Numbered from the stretch's first letter, positions 1 to 10,766 are shown. The stretch: 64,000 nucleotides of DNA from Escallonia rubra (GCA_033065855.1 JAVXUO010001101.1:1-64000), one strand, 5' to 3'. Numbers and translations: made by a program. Notes: generated from the sequence alone by a model not told the origin.

Positions 1-1
1 C

Positions 2-1060
2 ATGGATGGTTTCGCGGGCTACACCAAATCCGATGAACCCTGACGATTGTGCCAAGACAGCCTTCCGTACCCCTATGGGTAACTTCTGTTGGAAAGTCAT
101 GCCCTTCGGCCTTAAGAACGCGGGTGCAACATATCAAAGAGCAATGACAGCGATCTTCCATGACATGATACACCGCACAGTGGAAGACTACGTCGACGAT
201 CTTATCATCAAATCTAAAAAGGAAAGTGAACATCTCACGGACCTTCGGGCAGTCTTCGATCGTTGTCGACAATACAACATGCGGATGAATCCGTTGAAAT
301 GTGCCTTTGGAGTCTCCTCCGGCAAATTCCTCGGCTTTTTGGTCAGTCGACAGGGCATTGACATTGACCCTTCTAAGGCTGCCTCTATCCAAGAGATGCC
401 CCCTCCCAAGAGCACCAAACAATTGAAGAGCTTCCTTGGCAAGATCTCTTACCTCCGCCGATTCATCCCTGCCTTGGCCAAACTCATCACGCCCTTCCAA
501 CACTTGACGCGTAAGAGCGCACCGTGGAGTTGGCATGCGCCCCAACAGCAAGCATTCGAACAAATCAAGGCGGTTCTCATGTCGCCGCAGACCATGGTCG
601 TGCCACAACGAGGTATACCACTCTTGCTTTATTTGACCTCCACGCCCAGGTCCATAGGGGCATTGCTTGCCCAAGAGGTGGATGGGGTGGAGCGCCCGGT
701 TTATTATCTCAGCCGATCAATCAGGGGCCCCGAAGCCAATTACTCTGAGCTCGAGAAACACTGCTTAGCCTTGGTCTACGCCTCGCAGAAATTCAGACAC
801 TACTTCTTGTCACACCAGATCACACTTGTCACCAAGGCCGATCCATTACGATACATGCTCACGCGCCCTGCCCTGTCTGGCCGGCTTACTCGCTGGTTGC
901 TGTTATTGGCCGAGTTCGGCCTGTCCATCAAGAATCCTACAGCTTTACGGAGTCAAGCACTCGCGGACCTCTTGGCCTTCTTCCCACGCCAACAACATGA
1001 ACCGACCTCAGATCAATTGCCCGGTGAAGAGACGGCCCTGACCTCTGACATTGGTGAATT
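2..1060 (+). pseudogene. Reverse transcriptase (C-terminal part) and RNase H of Ty3/gypsy pol
   Basis: The RT palm is recognisable from MPFGLKNAGATYQRAM and the catalytic YVDDLIIKSK motif near 190-220. The thumb/connection (KFLGFLVSRQGI, FLGKISYLRRFIP) and the first Ty3-type RNase H (GALLAQE, VYYLSRSI, ALADLLAFF) follow. The very start (ATG GAT GGT TTC GCG GGC TAC from base 2) is in another frame from the rest, so there is a one-base frameshift near position 30. The reading frame then stays open to about 1150. RT would copy element RNA into cDNA; this copy cannot make a full enzyme because later pol modules are in another frame and interrupted. Confidence 0.9.
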
Positions 1061-1480
1061 ATGGACGCTTGAGTTCGACGGCTCAGCCACTAGCAAAGGA
1101 CCCCATGGAGCTCCCCTCCGGCAGGGGGTGCCGACGTTGTCCTTTAAAATTCAGAGGGTGTTACCACATCCCTATCCTTCAAGCTTGCATTCCCGGTGTC
1201 TAACAATGAAGCTGAGTATGAGGCACTTGTCATTGGCCTCATGCTGGCTGCCAGTATGGGGGCTAAGGCATTGTGCGTAAAAGGGGACTCGAACTTGATC
1301 ATGAAGCAGGCCGACGGGGAGTTCGCAGTCAAGGAGCCAGCCTTGGCGCCTTATCGTGCCTTGGTGCAATACTTGGAAGGGAGATTTAGCCATATCCAGT
1401 ACGAACATCATAACAGGTGCCACAACCGACATGCAGACAGCTTGGCCACGATCGCGTCAAAGATGGAGGTTGATGGTGAG
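1060..1480 (+). pseudogene. Second (archaeal-type) RNase H domain of Tat pol, frameshifted
   Basis: The domain starts with WTLEFDGSATSKG (first catalytic Asp) in one frame. It continues after a frame change near 1100-1190 with SNNEAEYEALVIGL (catalytic Glu) and KGDSNLI (second Asp), then HADSLATIASKM. This extra RNase H between the RT-linked RNase H and integrase is a hallmark of the Tat lineage. The residues expected for catalysis are visible, but the frameshift between the first Asp and the Glu breaks the domain in this copy. From about 1150 to 2113 the downstream frame is open and leads into the zinc-binding modules and integrase. Confidence 0.85.
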
Positions 1481-1549
1481 CAGCGAATGCTAACCATCAT
1501 CAAGAGGACGGAACCATGCACATCATTGAACCTAGTCCCGAAGGACATT

Positions 1550-1900
1550 ACTACGGACGATTGGAGGCAATCAATTGTCGACCAACTTAAGGCGCCATCT
1601 CTTGTTACCGCATCTACCCTTGTAGATTTCTTGATGTTGGGAGACGTATTGTACAGACGATGCCCCGGAGGCACTCTGGCCAGGTGCTTGGCACCGGAAG
1701 TAGCAAGGCACAAATTGCAGTTCGGCCATCAGAAGTGTTGTGGCCTCGACGGTCCCCCTTTATACCGTCGCCTCCAGCGTATGGGTCTCTATTGGCCATC
1801 CATGGCCAAGGATGCCTCAGACATACAAGGAAACTGCCCTGAGTGTTCATACGCGCCGGACAATACTGAAGCTCTTGTCATTAACGTCGAAGGTGACTGG
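1550..1900 (+). pseudogene. First of two linker plus HHCC zinc-binding modules upstream of integrase
   Basis: The reading frame that follows the second RNase H shows a DDWRQSIV... linker and a LYRRCPGGTLARCL segment. A first HHCC-like unit follows, with paired His near 1710-1730, the segment LYRRLQRMGLYWPSMAKDA, and NCPEC as the Cys pair. A second linker (GDWRQPFIQYL, LFRKGFSGRTLRCL) then leads to the usual integrase HHCC. The two blocks look like an ancient tandem duplication of linker plus zinc finger. Whether it is family-specific or lineage-wide cannot be told from here. The frame is open, with no stop inside this block. Confidence 0.6.
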
Positions 1901-1904
1901 CGCC

Positions 1905-3133
1905 AGCCTTTCATCCAGTACTTATCCCACGGGGTTCTACCGCCTGACCGCAGCTCGGCACAATCTATCAAGCGCAAGTCGGTCAAGTATTTTGTGACGG
2001 AAGGAGAGTTGTTCCGCAAGGGATTTTCGGGACGCACCCTGCGATGCCTGCAGGGTGCCCAGACAGTCGAGGTGATTAACGAAGTGCATAACGGTGATTG
2101 TGGTAAGCATTAAGGTTCTCAGAAGTTGTATGCAGAGTTGCTAAGGATGGGATACTACTGGCCAACCATGGAATCTGACGCGATCTCTCATGTCCGACAC
2201 TGCCAACCCTGTCAGAGACACGCCGACAGAATGCACACGCCGACGTCTGATCTCCGCATGATCTTAGCCCCTTGGCCATTTCACTCCTGGGCTCTCGACC
2301 TCATAGGCCCCATCCACCCAACATCATGGGGTCACACTTGGATCATGGTTGCAACGGAACGTTTCACAAAGTGGGTCGAAGCCATACCTCTACGGCGAGC
2401 CACGGGAGGCGTCATCGCCAACTTCTTGTGCGAACACATCGTCTGTCGCTTTGGTATCCCCCGGTGTATCATATCCAACAACGGCACGCCATTCATCAAC
2501 AGGGATGTCCGAGCTTTCATGGAAGGATACAACATCAACCACGCTACATCCACTCCTTACTACCCACAAGGGAATGGTCAAGCCGAAGCTTCTAACAAAA
2601 CTCTACTGCGGGTATTATCACGAATGGTCCATGATGTAAGTGGTTCATGGTCCGAGAAGTTAAGCCTCGCACTTTGGGCCTACAGAACCTCCAAGCATAC
2701 AACGACAAAGACCACACCCTTTTCCCTTGTCTACGGGGACGAGTGTGTCGTACCAGCCGAGATTACAGTCTCATCAGCCAGACTCTCCCTAAGCAGTGGG
2801 CTTGGAGAGGAAGAAACCAGAATGACCGCCCTTGAAGGACTTGATGAAAGGAAAGCCAATGCCTTGCGCCGTATGAAGAAATACCACGAACAACTCACCA
2901 AGGCATATGGAAAGACTGTGAAGCAACGAACATTCGTCGAGGGCGACCTTGTTCTTCAAGCCGCCAAACATGTACGCGCCAACATGTCAGCCCCCAAGTT
3001 CACACCGAATTGGGAAGGACCACTTCAAGTGCATGAAGCCAGAGACAACGGCTCCTACCTCCTGCTCAACACGGAAGACGGACAAATCACGGCACCTATC
3101 AACGGTCGCTATTTGAAGAAGTTTTATGCATGA
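1905..3133 (+). pseudogene. Integrase (HHCC, DDE core, C-terminal domain) of Tat pol, inactivated
   Basis: The HHCC finger (EVHNGDCGKH ... CQPC) is split by a TAA at 2111-2113, in frame with both sides, where a Gln codon would be expected. The core follows with the first Asp in WALDLIGP (2297-2299). The second catalytic position reads IISNNGTPF, so Asp is replaced by Asn (AAC at 2477-2479). The Glu is present in NGQAEASNKT. After the core come the WAYRTS/KTTPFSLVYG region and a C-terminal domain ending in KFYA with TGA at 3131-3133. Integrase would insert element cDNA; the stop and the missing Asp make this one inactive. Confidence 0.9.
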
Positions 3134-3579
3134 CCAACAGCAGAGTGTTCCCCCAGCCCTACCCGCCCAAAGCTTAGAACATTTACACAACATTTTTTTG
3201 TATATGCACACATGTTCATGACTTGTAACTTTTGTTGTTTATTACAAGTTCTTGCTTTCTTCATGTAATGGAATTTTGGCCCAAATACTATCAATGCAAA
3301 GATCATTCACTCGCCTCAACTACTGTATGTAACGCACTCTTTCATTTACACATCATTCACTAAGTCGCTTGCTATGGGCGGGGGAGGGGGAACCACAACG
3401 AGAGGACACCACATGCAAGACATACAAGCACATCAAAAGCTAAGCATCACCTCACAACAAACACATGTACAAAATAACCATACAACTGCTATATCAGTAT
3501 CAACAAAATGCATACAGGTCACAGGTTTGTAGGTCGCTACGGACCAATGACTACTAGCAAAATGAAAAGTACATCACAT
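3134..3579. other. Spacer between pol and the antisense gene, with an internal purine tract
   Basis: No open frame is convincing. The stretch 3376-3392 is almost pure purine (GGGCGGGGGAGGGGGAA). It resembles a polypurine tract, but no LTR follows it here; the actual 3' LTR begins 5 kb further on. It may be a second, internal priming tract or simply G-rich sequence. Confidence 0.5.
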
Positions 3580-4775
3580 CTAGCGTAAGGAAGTAAGCAA
3601 TGCACCAACAGTATCAGAAGTATACGACTCCAGAGTCTGTCGCTGCACCTGTAAGTCGGACCATCTCTGCTCCAACTCGGCCCGCTGTCTCTCTATCTCT
3701 GCTTGCCGAGCCTCCGCCTCACTAAGCCGGGCCCGCATCTCAGAAACCTCTCGCGTCACATCTGTCAACGCCGCATCAAGCATACGCCTACGGCCCTGAC
3801 ACGCCACCTCCTGCGCTCCTACCACAGTCAGTCCAGCCATGGCCTCAACACTCGGCCCTCTACAATGGACATAGTCGAACAACCACTCCAACTGGAAGCC
3901 AAAAGCTACGAACGGCTCGAGCTCTAACATAAACTCTGACCTCATCTCTGAACTCCAAGTCGAGGTCGGCACCGTACTAAGTGTCGCCAGCCAGTCCACA
4001 AGGGCGGCAAACATCGCCTTGAACAATGCCATGCCCCGCATGGTAATAGAGCCCTCAAATGTCTGGGGTTGTCTCGCCCTAATCATCTCCAACCGCTGGA
4101 CCACCGCATCAGACAACCCGAGGCCCTCCCAGGACATACCGTTTGCCTGCCCGATTGAAGACCTGCCACTAGCAGCATCAACCCCTGTCGCCCTACCACC
4201 CACTGATCTCATGCCAACGGTGGCAGCATGCATCGCCAACAGAGCATCACCCGCATCCACGACCGACCCCGACAATGTATCCGCTATCGGATCCACAACA
4301 GACGAATCAGGTACACCGCGTCGTGGCAACGAATCTCTAACCACCGCATGTGTGGTCGGCAACCCGGCATGTGCCCCCGCATGTGCCCACCAATCATCAC
4401 CCTCAAACGTGTGACCCATCGGGCCACCGAATACATCCTCGACCAAGACAGGTGACGGGCTCGAATGACCAACTGGCACGACCGGCTCCACAACATATGC
4501 TGATGTCTGCTCCGGGTGACTGACTGGCTCCACAATGTAGGTCGCTGCCTGCTCTACCGTCGCGGCCTCCCCGAAGGCCTCACTATCCATCGGCCCCCCT
4601 CATAGGCCGGCTCGGCCTCCATCTCCTCGACCTCATCGTCCGCATCTACATCTACCTCCCCATCTTCCTCAGCTGCCTCAAGATCCATCCCCTCAGTATC
4701 ATCAGTAACGGCCTCGGCATACTCTGTGGTATCGTCCGACTCCACGTCAATGGCACCACCATCATCATCAAACTC
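3580..4775 (-). pseudogene. Antisense gene of the Tat element, exon 3: acidic segment and coiled-coil tail
   Basis: The minus strand has a strong acceptor (a T10 run then GACAG) just before 4775. The exon reads first through a very acidic stretch (many Asp/Glu, about 4554-4745). It then needs a frame change at the C6 run at 4594-4599 to enter a 336-codon frame (4590-3580). That frame starts MDSEAFGEAATVEQA and ends in a charged coiled coil (RARLSEAEARQAEIERQR...). Joining exon 2 (ending 4869) to 4775 keeps frame. The frame break may be a homopolymer indel in this copy, or the last frame may have its own start. The function of this tail is unknown. Confidence 0.6.
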
Positions 4776-4868
4776 CTGTCAAAAAAAAAAGAAGAGAGAA
4801 CCGAGCATTAGAGAACACTTAACATGATAATCGGAAACTGTACAACGAAAGCAAAGCATTATACTAAC

Positions 4869-6036
4869 CTCGGAGTCACACTCCTCCAGCACCTCTCGCG
4901 ACCTCTTCGGCCTACGTCCACCACCCGTCGAAGGACCTGCGCCTGTCCGCTGTGCACCCACCATCATGCCTACTCTCAATGACGAAATGGGACCCTTGCC
5001 AGCGCCCGGCACCCTCGGACCACCTACTGCTGCCGGCGCCCGTGGCGCGCGTGCTAGCACCGGTTCATCTAATACGCCTGTAAGTAGTACCGACATGCCG
5101 TTCTGCCTCACGACCTGCGCCGTAACAAGTCCCAGTCCTCTGTCCCCCGCAAAGACATCGACCTCCTGCCTGTCGGATGGCTCTTGCGACAACCACTCCG
5201 ACCATGTCGCCAGTACCCGATCCCACCATCGCGCATACTCAACCGTCACGACTCCCGTCGATAGCGTCCCGGGCCTCCTCCACTCCTCTGTCGGTACCGG
5301 CCACTTCCGCGCCCACTTTGAGATCGTATACCCAAAAGCCTTCCTCACCTCCCACGCCCTCGTATAGCCACATGGGGGCTCTAAATCATAACCAAAGCTC
5401 GAGGACAATCGATCGGGGCTGTATCTCGCCACATAATATCTGTTCTCGGCCGGCTTCCCGCCATCATCAGTCAATACGGGCAGCCACCCTGGAAAGTACG
5501 CCACTAGTAAGGCCACCGCCGTGTCCGTCATCTCATCTCGACCGTGTAGTCGCACCATAGTGTCCTGCAGATCCATCCATAGAGGAGTACCGTACGAATA
5601 ATGCATGCCGGTATACGCACGGGGAACGCACTCATCTCGATCGTCAAAAATGTCTGCCAAATCACGCCCGGGCTTCTTCCCGCCCGCCCAGGCATACACT
5701 CGCCCACCTGCGTACCAAGCCGCAACCTCACGTGACTTGCCCGGCCGAGTCACCGTAATCATCCGCGGCGACGGATGTACTAAGGGAAGATCACGAGGCC
5801 GATAATCCATGTAGACCTCGAATAGATACCGCTGCAAGAACATCCAGTCTACGTACGTCGTCACCTGATAGCGTCCGTACGACCTCTGTACATCATTGGC
5901 AAACTGATCTAGACGAGAGTACTGCGTGCCTAAGTAAATGGGGGCCAGCCCGACGCGCCCCCCACCAGCCATACGTACCGCCAACTTGAATACCCTCAGG
6001 GACACGCCATCCTCCGGTGTCCCCTCAAATACAAAC
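4869..6036 (-). CDS. Antisense gene of the Tat element, exon 2: C-terminal half of plant mobile domain
   Basis: The minus-strand acceptor TTGTAG precedes 6036 and the donor GAG|GTTAGT follows 4869. The exon begins FVFEGTPEDGV, and its middle has the features of the C-terminal half of the PMD (LAPIYLGTQYSRLD, YGRYQVTTYVDWMFLQRYL). It is also Trp-rich, which is typical. A Pro/Gly/Arg-rich, disordered-looking tail (RRPKRSREVLEECDSE) ends the exon. Joined to exon 1 it gives a continuous frame across the junction (FLSR then FVFEG), with no stop in the exon. PMD proteins occur as host MAIN-like genes and as passengers in gypsy and Mutator elements; here the setting is clearly the retrotransposon. 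Confidence 0.75.
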
Positions 6037-6243
6037 CTACAAGCATAAGAGCATACAATGTCTATCATAACTTTCTTGCCCTATTCTGAACATAAACTCT
6101 GTTGCATGGCAATATGACTACACTATCTTTCCGACATGTTTTTTTCTCTAAGTATAAAAAAAAAAATTTAGCATTCTACGCATACAAGAACAATGGAAGT
6201 ACAACATGCAACAATACTAAAGGGAAGACATATAAGCACGTAC

Positions 6244-7613
6244 CTCGACAAGAACATGATAAGAAACCCCGCTAGCTCGTATCTCTTGTCCTTATAGCAA
6301 GGACCCGCGCGAAAATTGCTCACCGACGCAGACTTCTGCCCGGGTAACGCGGTCGCCGTACCATAGAAGTATTTGAGCCACCCGTTGTACGTACCCTTGC
6401 GATTGTTCCTTATCAACGAGGCAAACCCCTGCAGTTCCTTTACCGTCAACCGTTCCGCCGCCGTTAACTCCAGCTCACAAGCATTCTCCGTACCGTACAT
6501 GGGCAACCCCGTCAACATCATCACGTCGAGAAGCGTTGGCCCAATCTCCCCAAACGCCGTGATGAACGTATGCGTCTGCGAGCTCCATCTCGAAAGCAAC
6601 AACGCCAAGCCCTTAAAGTCCCTCACCGGGTCAATCACCTTGAACGTCGCCTCTATCGCAGACACCAATCCCAACGCCTCCAATCTCTCCCCCCAACCCG
6701 ACTGCTCCAACATATACATGCACCAAAAATTCCACCCCACCGGCATGGTATTATGGCCCTTGAACATCACCGGCGACCACGGCACATCTAGTCGTTCCAC
6801 CAACAAACCCGGCATGTACCTCGGCGACATCACCGGAGCGACCCCCCCGCTCGGCACACGAACATACGGCGAAGGAACCATCGGACTCTCCACCATCGAC
6901 GACGCACCGAAAGGACCCAAAAACACATCCGCACCCACTCGCTGGCCAAGCTCCCTCCAAAACTCCTTGGGTAGGCATCCGGGCACCGCCCCCTTCGCCG
7001 TCAACAAAATATTGCTGTGGCTTGGCGTTGCATCAAAGCTCCTCGCCCTACCAAGGAAGCTCAACAGCACCTCCGCTTCTTCAACCGGCGCGACGTCGTC
7101 ATCATCAAACATGTCGCCCGGCGCTAACGTTGATCGCCAGCTAGCTCCGCCCCGCCGTCGCACACTTTGCTTCTTCCGTGTCTTTTTCGGCAATCCACCA
7201 ACATTCCCCTTTGCGCTGTGAGAAACATCTCCGCGCACACCGTGCCTCCGGTCAGCCTCGGCCTCGGCCTCGGCAGCCTCAGCCTCGGCCCACGCGGCCT
7301 CTGCCCGCGCCTCTCTCTCTTTCCTTCTTTCTTCCCTCTCCCTATTCCCTCCTCCTTCCTTCCCCCCCCCCCTCTTTCTCCTTCCCCTTCCCTCCTCTTT
7401 CCTTCCTCTTCTTCCCCCCTCCCCCTTCCTCCCTCTCCCTTCTCCTCTCCCTCTCCTCCTCTCCCCTTCCCCTCTCCCCTTCTCCCTCTTCCCCTTCCCT
7501 TCCTCTCCCCCCTCCACCGCCCGCGCCGCACCCGCACTTGGCCTCGGCCTCGGCCAAGCGGCCTTGGTCGGCCTCGGCCACTTGGTCGGCCGGCCCTTGT
7601 CGCCCTCCCCCAT
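6244..7613 (-). CDS. Antisense gene of the Tat element, exon 1: N-terminal half of plant mobile domain
   Basis: The frame is open from 7613 down to the donor CGAG|GTACGT at 6244/6243. The first ~130 residues are low complexity (Gly/Arg/Glu/Lys) because they translate the CT-rich tract on the + strand, so the true start is uncertain. An ATG at 7112-7110 (MFDDDDVAPVEE) is a plausible internal start; before it lies a basic, NLS-like patch (KKTRKKQSVRRR). The PMD signature follows (FGEIGPTLLDVMMLTGLP, plus WNFWCMYMLEQSGW upstream). PMD domains are thought to be linked to transposition or silencing, but no reaction is established. Confidence 0.75.
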
Positions 7614-7865
7614 CTCCCCTTCCCTTCACCCCAGAGCCACGCCCCCCTTTCCTTTCCCCACACTCGGCCTCGGCCCGGCGGTGTGCCTCGGCCGCCGTCG
7701 CGGTTGGCCCATGGCCACCCCTTCCCCCACTTGCCCCTCCTCTCTTACCTTGTTGCATCCTCTTGGCTTCTTGTGATGTTCTCACTCTCATGGGTCTTCA
7801 AGATCCAACTCTTCTTCTTCTTCTTCTTCTTTCTCTCCTTTCTTTCTCTCCTTTCTCTCTTTAGT
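7300..7865. repeat. Polypyrimidine (CT-rich) tract with SCG/GGCC-rich flank
   Basis: 7300-7520 is almost pure C/T on the + strand, and 7800-7865 is a second tract with (TTC)n and (CTTT) units. Between them lies GC-rich DNA with repeated GGCCTCGGCC units. This produces the low-complexity Gly/Arg/Glu frames on the minus strand. It lies where the 5' end and promoter of the antisense gene should be, and such tracts are common in plant core promoters and 5' leaders. No TATA box was singled out. Confidence 0.7.
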
Positions 7866-8419
7866 TTGGCTAAGTCTTTCTTCCTCTTTCACCCAAGTCT
7901 TGAAAGACTTCCCACCTAATTCCCCCCCCCAAATCCATCACATCAATTCAAGTTCCAAGTTTCCCCCCAAAATCCCCAACAACTCTTTTAACGTTCCACT
8001 TCTTAACGCCGACTTTTCCCAACGCGTTGTTATTTTAGCAAAACAACATTATTATTTCACATTCACGTCGCTATCAAAATTCTTCGCACAACCCATCTTG
8101 CGCACATTTTTGTCGCGCTATTTTCTTTCTTTCACGCTAACGCCAACGGACAGGCGTGTTACATTTTGTTTTCGCTATTTCTTTTTTTCTCGAGTTCACC
8201 GTTACGCTGAGATCGTTATCATTTTATTTTCGCAAAAAAAAAAAAATTTAATTTCGAAACTTTGCATAATCCAAGGGAATTTACGCTCCCCCGCGTTTCA
8301 CGTTACTATAGCGATGTTCCTCCAAGTTCGAGCCCGGCACTTTTTTTCATCGATTAATGCTTATGCGTGCAGCGCCCGCTCGGGTTGCCCCTCCGCGCAC
8401 ACCGCACGCAGGGGGCTTA
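7866..8419. other. Non-coding stretch before the 3' LTR
   Basis: No open frame with recognisable content. The last bases before the LTR include CAGGGGGCTTA, the best candidate for the element's polypurine tract, although it is short. Confidence 0.4.
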
Positions 8420-8669
8420 TGTTCCCAACCCATCTTGGTCAGACCCAATGGCCCGCTAGGGGTCCCACTACGCGCGAACACGTCAACATTGTCAACGGTC
8501 AATTTTCAAGCGCATCAAACCGGTCAGTGCCCGCACACCCAAGACACGTGTTTTTCTCGCTTCACGTGCTTCGTGCGTGACTTAGACATTTTTATTTCGC
8601 TTTGACGTCACTCGCGCTAGCGCAATCGTCACACCAAGATCACCCAAACACCTTACCAAAAATGTCGAC

Positions 8670-9240
8670 CGACCTTTGTACGTTTCGTACATGACTCTGG
8701 CACCTTGTTCATCATGTCGGTACGATTCTTGGTAGCATGCTCGTCGCAACACAACTTTCGGATTCGTCGTTGCTTATCAAAACACATACCGACGGTGCGC
8801 CCGAAGTTCGCAAAAGGAGAAATTGCCTTGGACTCCGAAAATGGAATTTGGCCATTTGGCCTTGGCCAACCTCAGGGGGTCGGCCTCGGCCTCCAGGAGG
8901 GGTTGGCCTCAGCCATTTTCCCCCGGTGGTTCACCCCTCCGCGCAAACCCCTTTTTCGCACTCTCTTCGCTTCGTACGCTTTGCACGTAACTTTGATAGC
9001 TTCGTTCGGCATATGGATACGATTCGCATCGACACGCTCGTCGTAATGCAACTTCCGAATTTGCCTTTGCTTATCAAAACACCTACCGTCGGCGCGCACA
9101 AAGTTCACCGAAGGGGGGAGTGGCCTTGGCCTCCCTTCATGGGAGTTGGCCTTTTACCTTAGCCACCCCCTAGGGTCGGCCTCGGCCTCACCAAGGGGTC
9201 GGCCTCAGCCTCCCCAGGGGTGGTGGCCTTGGCCTTCCCC
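8670..9240. repeat. Diverged tandem duplication, period about 297 bp, in the LTR
   Basis: Matching landmarks (GCTTATCAAAACAC then ACCGTCGG or ACCGACGG) fall at about 8771 and 9068, 297 bases apart. Both units end in GGTCGGCCTCGGCCTC-type segments. The units are clearly related but differ at many positions. Confidence 0.75.
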
Positions 9241-9319
9241 CCAATGTTTGGCCTATGGCCTTCCCTCCTGCGCGCACTTGTTTTCCCGAGTCTTTGCACC
9301 TCCGCGATGTTTACGGACG

Positions 9320-9525
9320 GTCGTCCATCAACCTCGCGACGTTCGTCGTGCATCACCTTACGGACGTTCGTACATCAACCTCCCGACGTCCGTCGTCCAT
9401 CAACCTCGCGACGTTCGTCGTGCATCACCTTACGGACGTTCGTACATCAACCTCCCGACGTCCGTTCGTACATCAACTTCGCGACGTCTGCCGTCTATCA
9501 AACTCGCGACGTCCGTCGCCCGGGA
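9320..9525. repeat. Tandem repeat, 72-bp unit built of 24-bp monomers
   Basis: TCGTCCATCAACCTCGCGAC occurs at 9321 and again 72 bases later at 9393. Each 72-bp unit contains three related 24-bp monomers around CATCAACCTCGCGACGTTCG. The array decays towards 9525. Confidence 0.85.
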
Positions 9526-9713
9526 CCGCACGCCGCTCCCGCGATGCCCGTCACCCAAAGTCGCGCGTTACAGCCGAATGACCCGTCGCCGACGACCGCA
9601 TACCATCACTCCCAACTTCGTCACTACTACATGTTGCATTCATTATCTTGTTATGATAGGTACACTTATATAGCTCACATCCTGTCTTCAAGACACCCGA
9701 CGCGCGCCCTTGC

Positions 9714-10080
9714 GCCATTCTCATGATACGTGCCCCGGCACCAAATATTGCTCCGCGACGTTCGTCGCCGCGCCCTCGCGCCATTCTCATGATACGTGCC
9801 CCAGCACCAAATATTGCTCCGCGACGTTCGTCGCCGCGCCCTCGCGCCATTCTCAGGATACGTGCCCCGACACCAAATATTGCTCCGCGACGTTCGTCGC
9901 CGCGCCCTCGCGCCATTCTCATGATACGTGCCCCGGCACCAAATATTGCTCCGCGACGTTCGTCGCCGCGCCCTTGCGCCATTCTCATGATACGTGCCCC
10001 GGCACCAAGTATTGCTTCGCGACGATCGTCGCCGCACTACTTTCACAACACGTGCCCCAGGCACCAGGTATTGTCTCGTG
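9714..10080. repeat. Tandem repeat, 66-bp unit, five good copies and one diverged
   Basis: GCCATTCTCATGATACGTGC starts copies at 9714, 9780, 9846, 9912 and 9978, spaced exactly 66 bases. A weaker sixth copy follows. Each unit carries GCACCAAATATTGC and GCGACGTTCGTCGC, the latter a short palindrome. The same repeat, inverted and with a 67-bp period, is found in the LTR at 43100-43600. Confidence 0.9.
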
Positions 10081-10123
10081 CTATAAGCACCGCGCTCATG
10101 CGCCACAATCATGTTGCATACTA

Positions 10124-10320
10124 CCGGGATGGGCTCACAACCTTATAGCCATCGCCGTCTCAATCAAAATGGGGGCTTCGGCCTCGTACCGGGATAGGCT
10201 CACAACCTTATAGCCATCGCCGTCTCAATCAAAAGGGGGGGGCTTCAGCCCCTATACCGGGATGGGCTCACAACCTCATAGCCATCGCCGTCACGGTCGC
10301 AGGGGGTTCCGGTACGAGGA
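10124..10320. repeat. Three tandem copies of a 65-68 bp LTR unit
   Basis: CCGGGATGGGCTCACAACC, or a one-base variant, starts units at 10124, 10189 and 10257. Each is followed by ATAGCCATCGCCGTC. The solo LTR has two copies of the same unit at about 42950-43115. Confidence 0.85.
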
Positions 10321-10758
10321 CCCCTCGCCACGGACTCGGAGCACTGAGCTGCGACCATGTCCACTCACGTTACTGTCGATCGTCGACATCACCAGGACAA
10401 TGACCCACGGGTCACTCCGGGACGGGAGCAGGTCTTCAGAGGGCATCGCGCCTAGTCCGCCTGGCAGTTGGCTACAGGGGTAACCCTCACCGCTGTCAGG
10501 TTCTCCGCGCGTCTCTTGACGCGCCTCATGGGATTCAGTAAGGGCTTGGATTGGTGGCTGGGGCAACGGGCTTACTCTGATCATGCTACCGCGGTATGGT
10601 CAGTCTTCTCAGACAGGTAGAGCGACGCTGTGTGGGGCAAGCAACGCGAATTTAGGAACCGGCAGTCCGACGGAGAACCGATATTTTGGGACCCCCTGGT
10701 GACGTGTCACTCCCAGGGAACGACATGTGGCACTTTATGACATAAGCACCCTGTTTCC

Positions 10759-10766
10759 TATAAATA
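10759..10766 (+). promoter_or_regulatory. LTR TATA box
   Basis: TATAAATA lies about 340 bases before the LTR end, in the part best conserved with the intron copy, where TATTTATA sits at 42498-42505 on the opposite strand. The position fits the U3/R border of a long plant LTR. Confidence 0.65.

Noticed and set aside
7167-7919. Frames of 226-250 codons on the + strand, Pro/Ser/Leu-rich
   Set aside because: They read the CT-rich tract and the complement of the antisense PMD gene; low complexity only.
9300-10080. Regularly spaced repeats that could suggest a CRISPR array
   Set aside because: Units are head-to-tail with no unique spacers, in plant DNA, inside an LTR.
9146-10213. Arg/Ser/Thr-rich frames on both strands
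   Set aside because: They translate the 24/72-bp and 66-bp LTR minisatellites.
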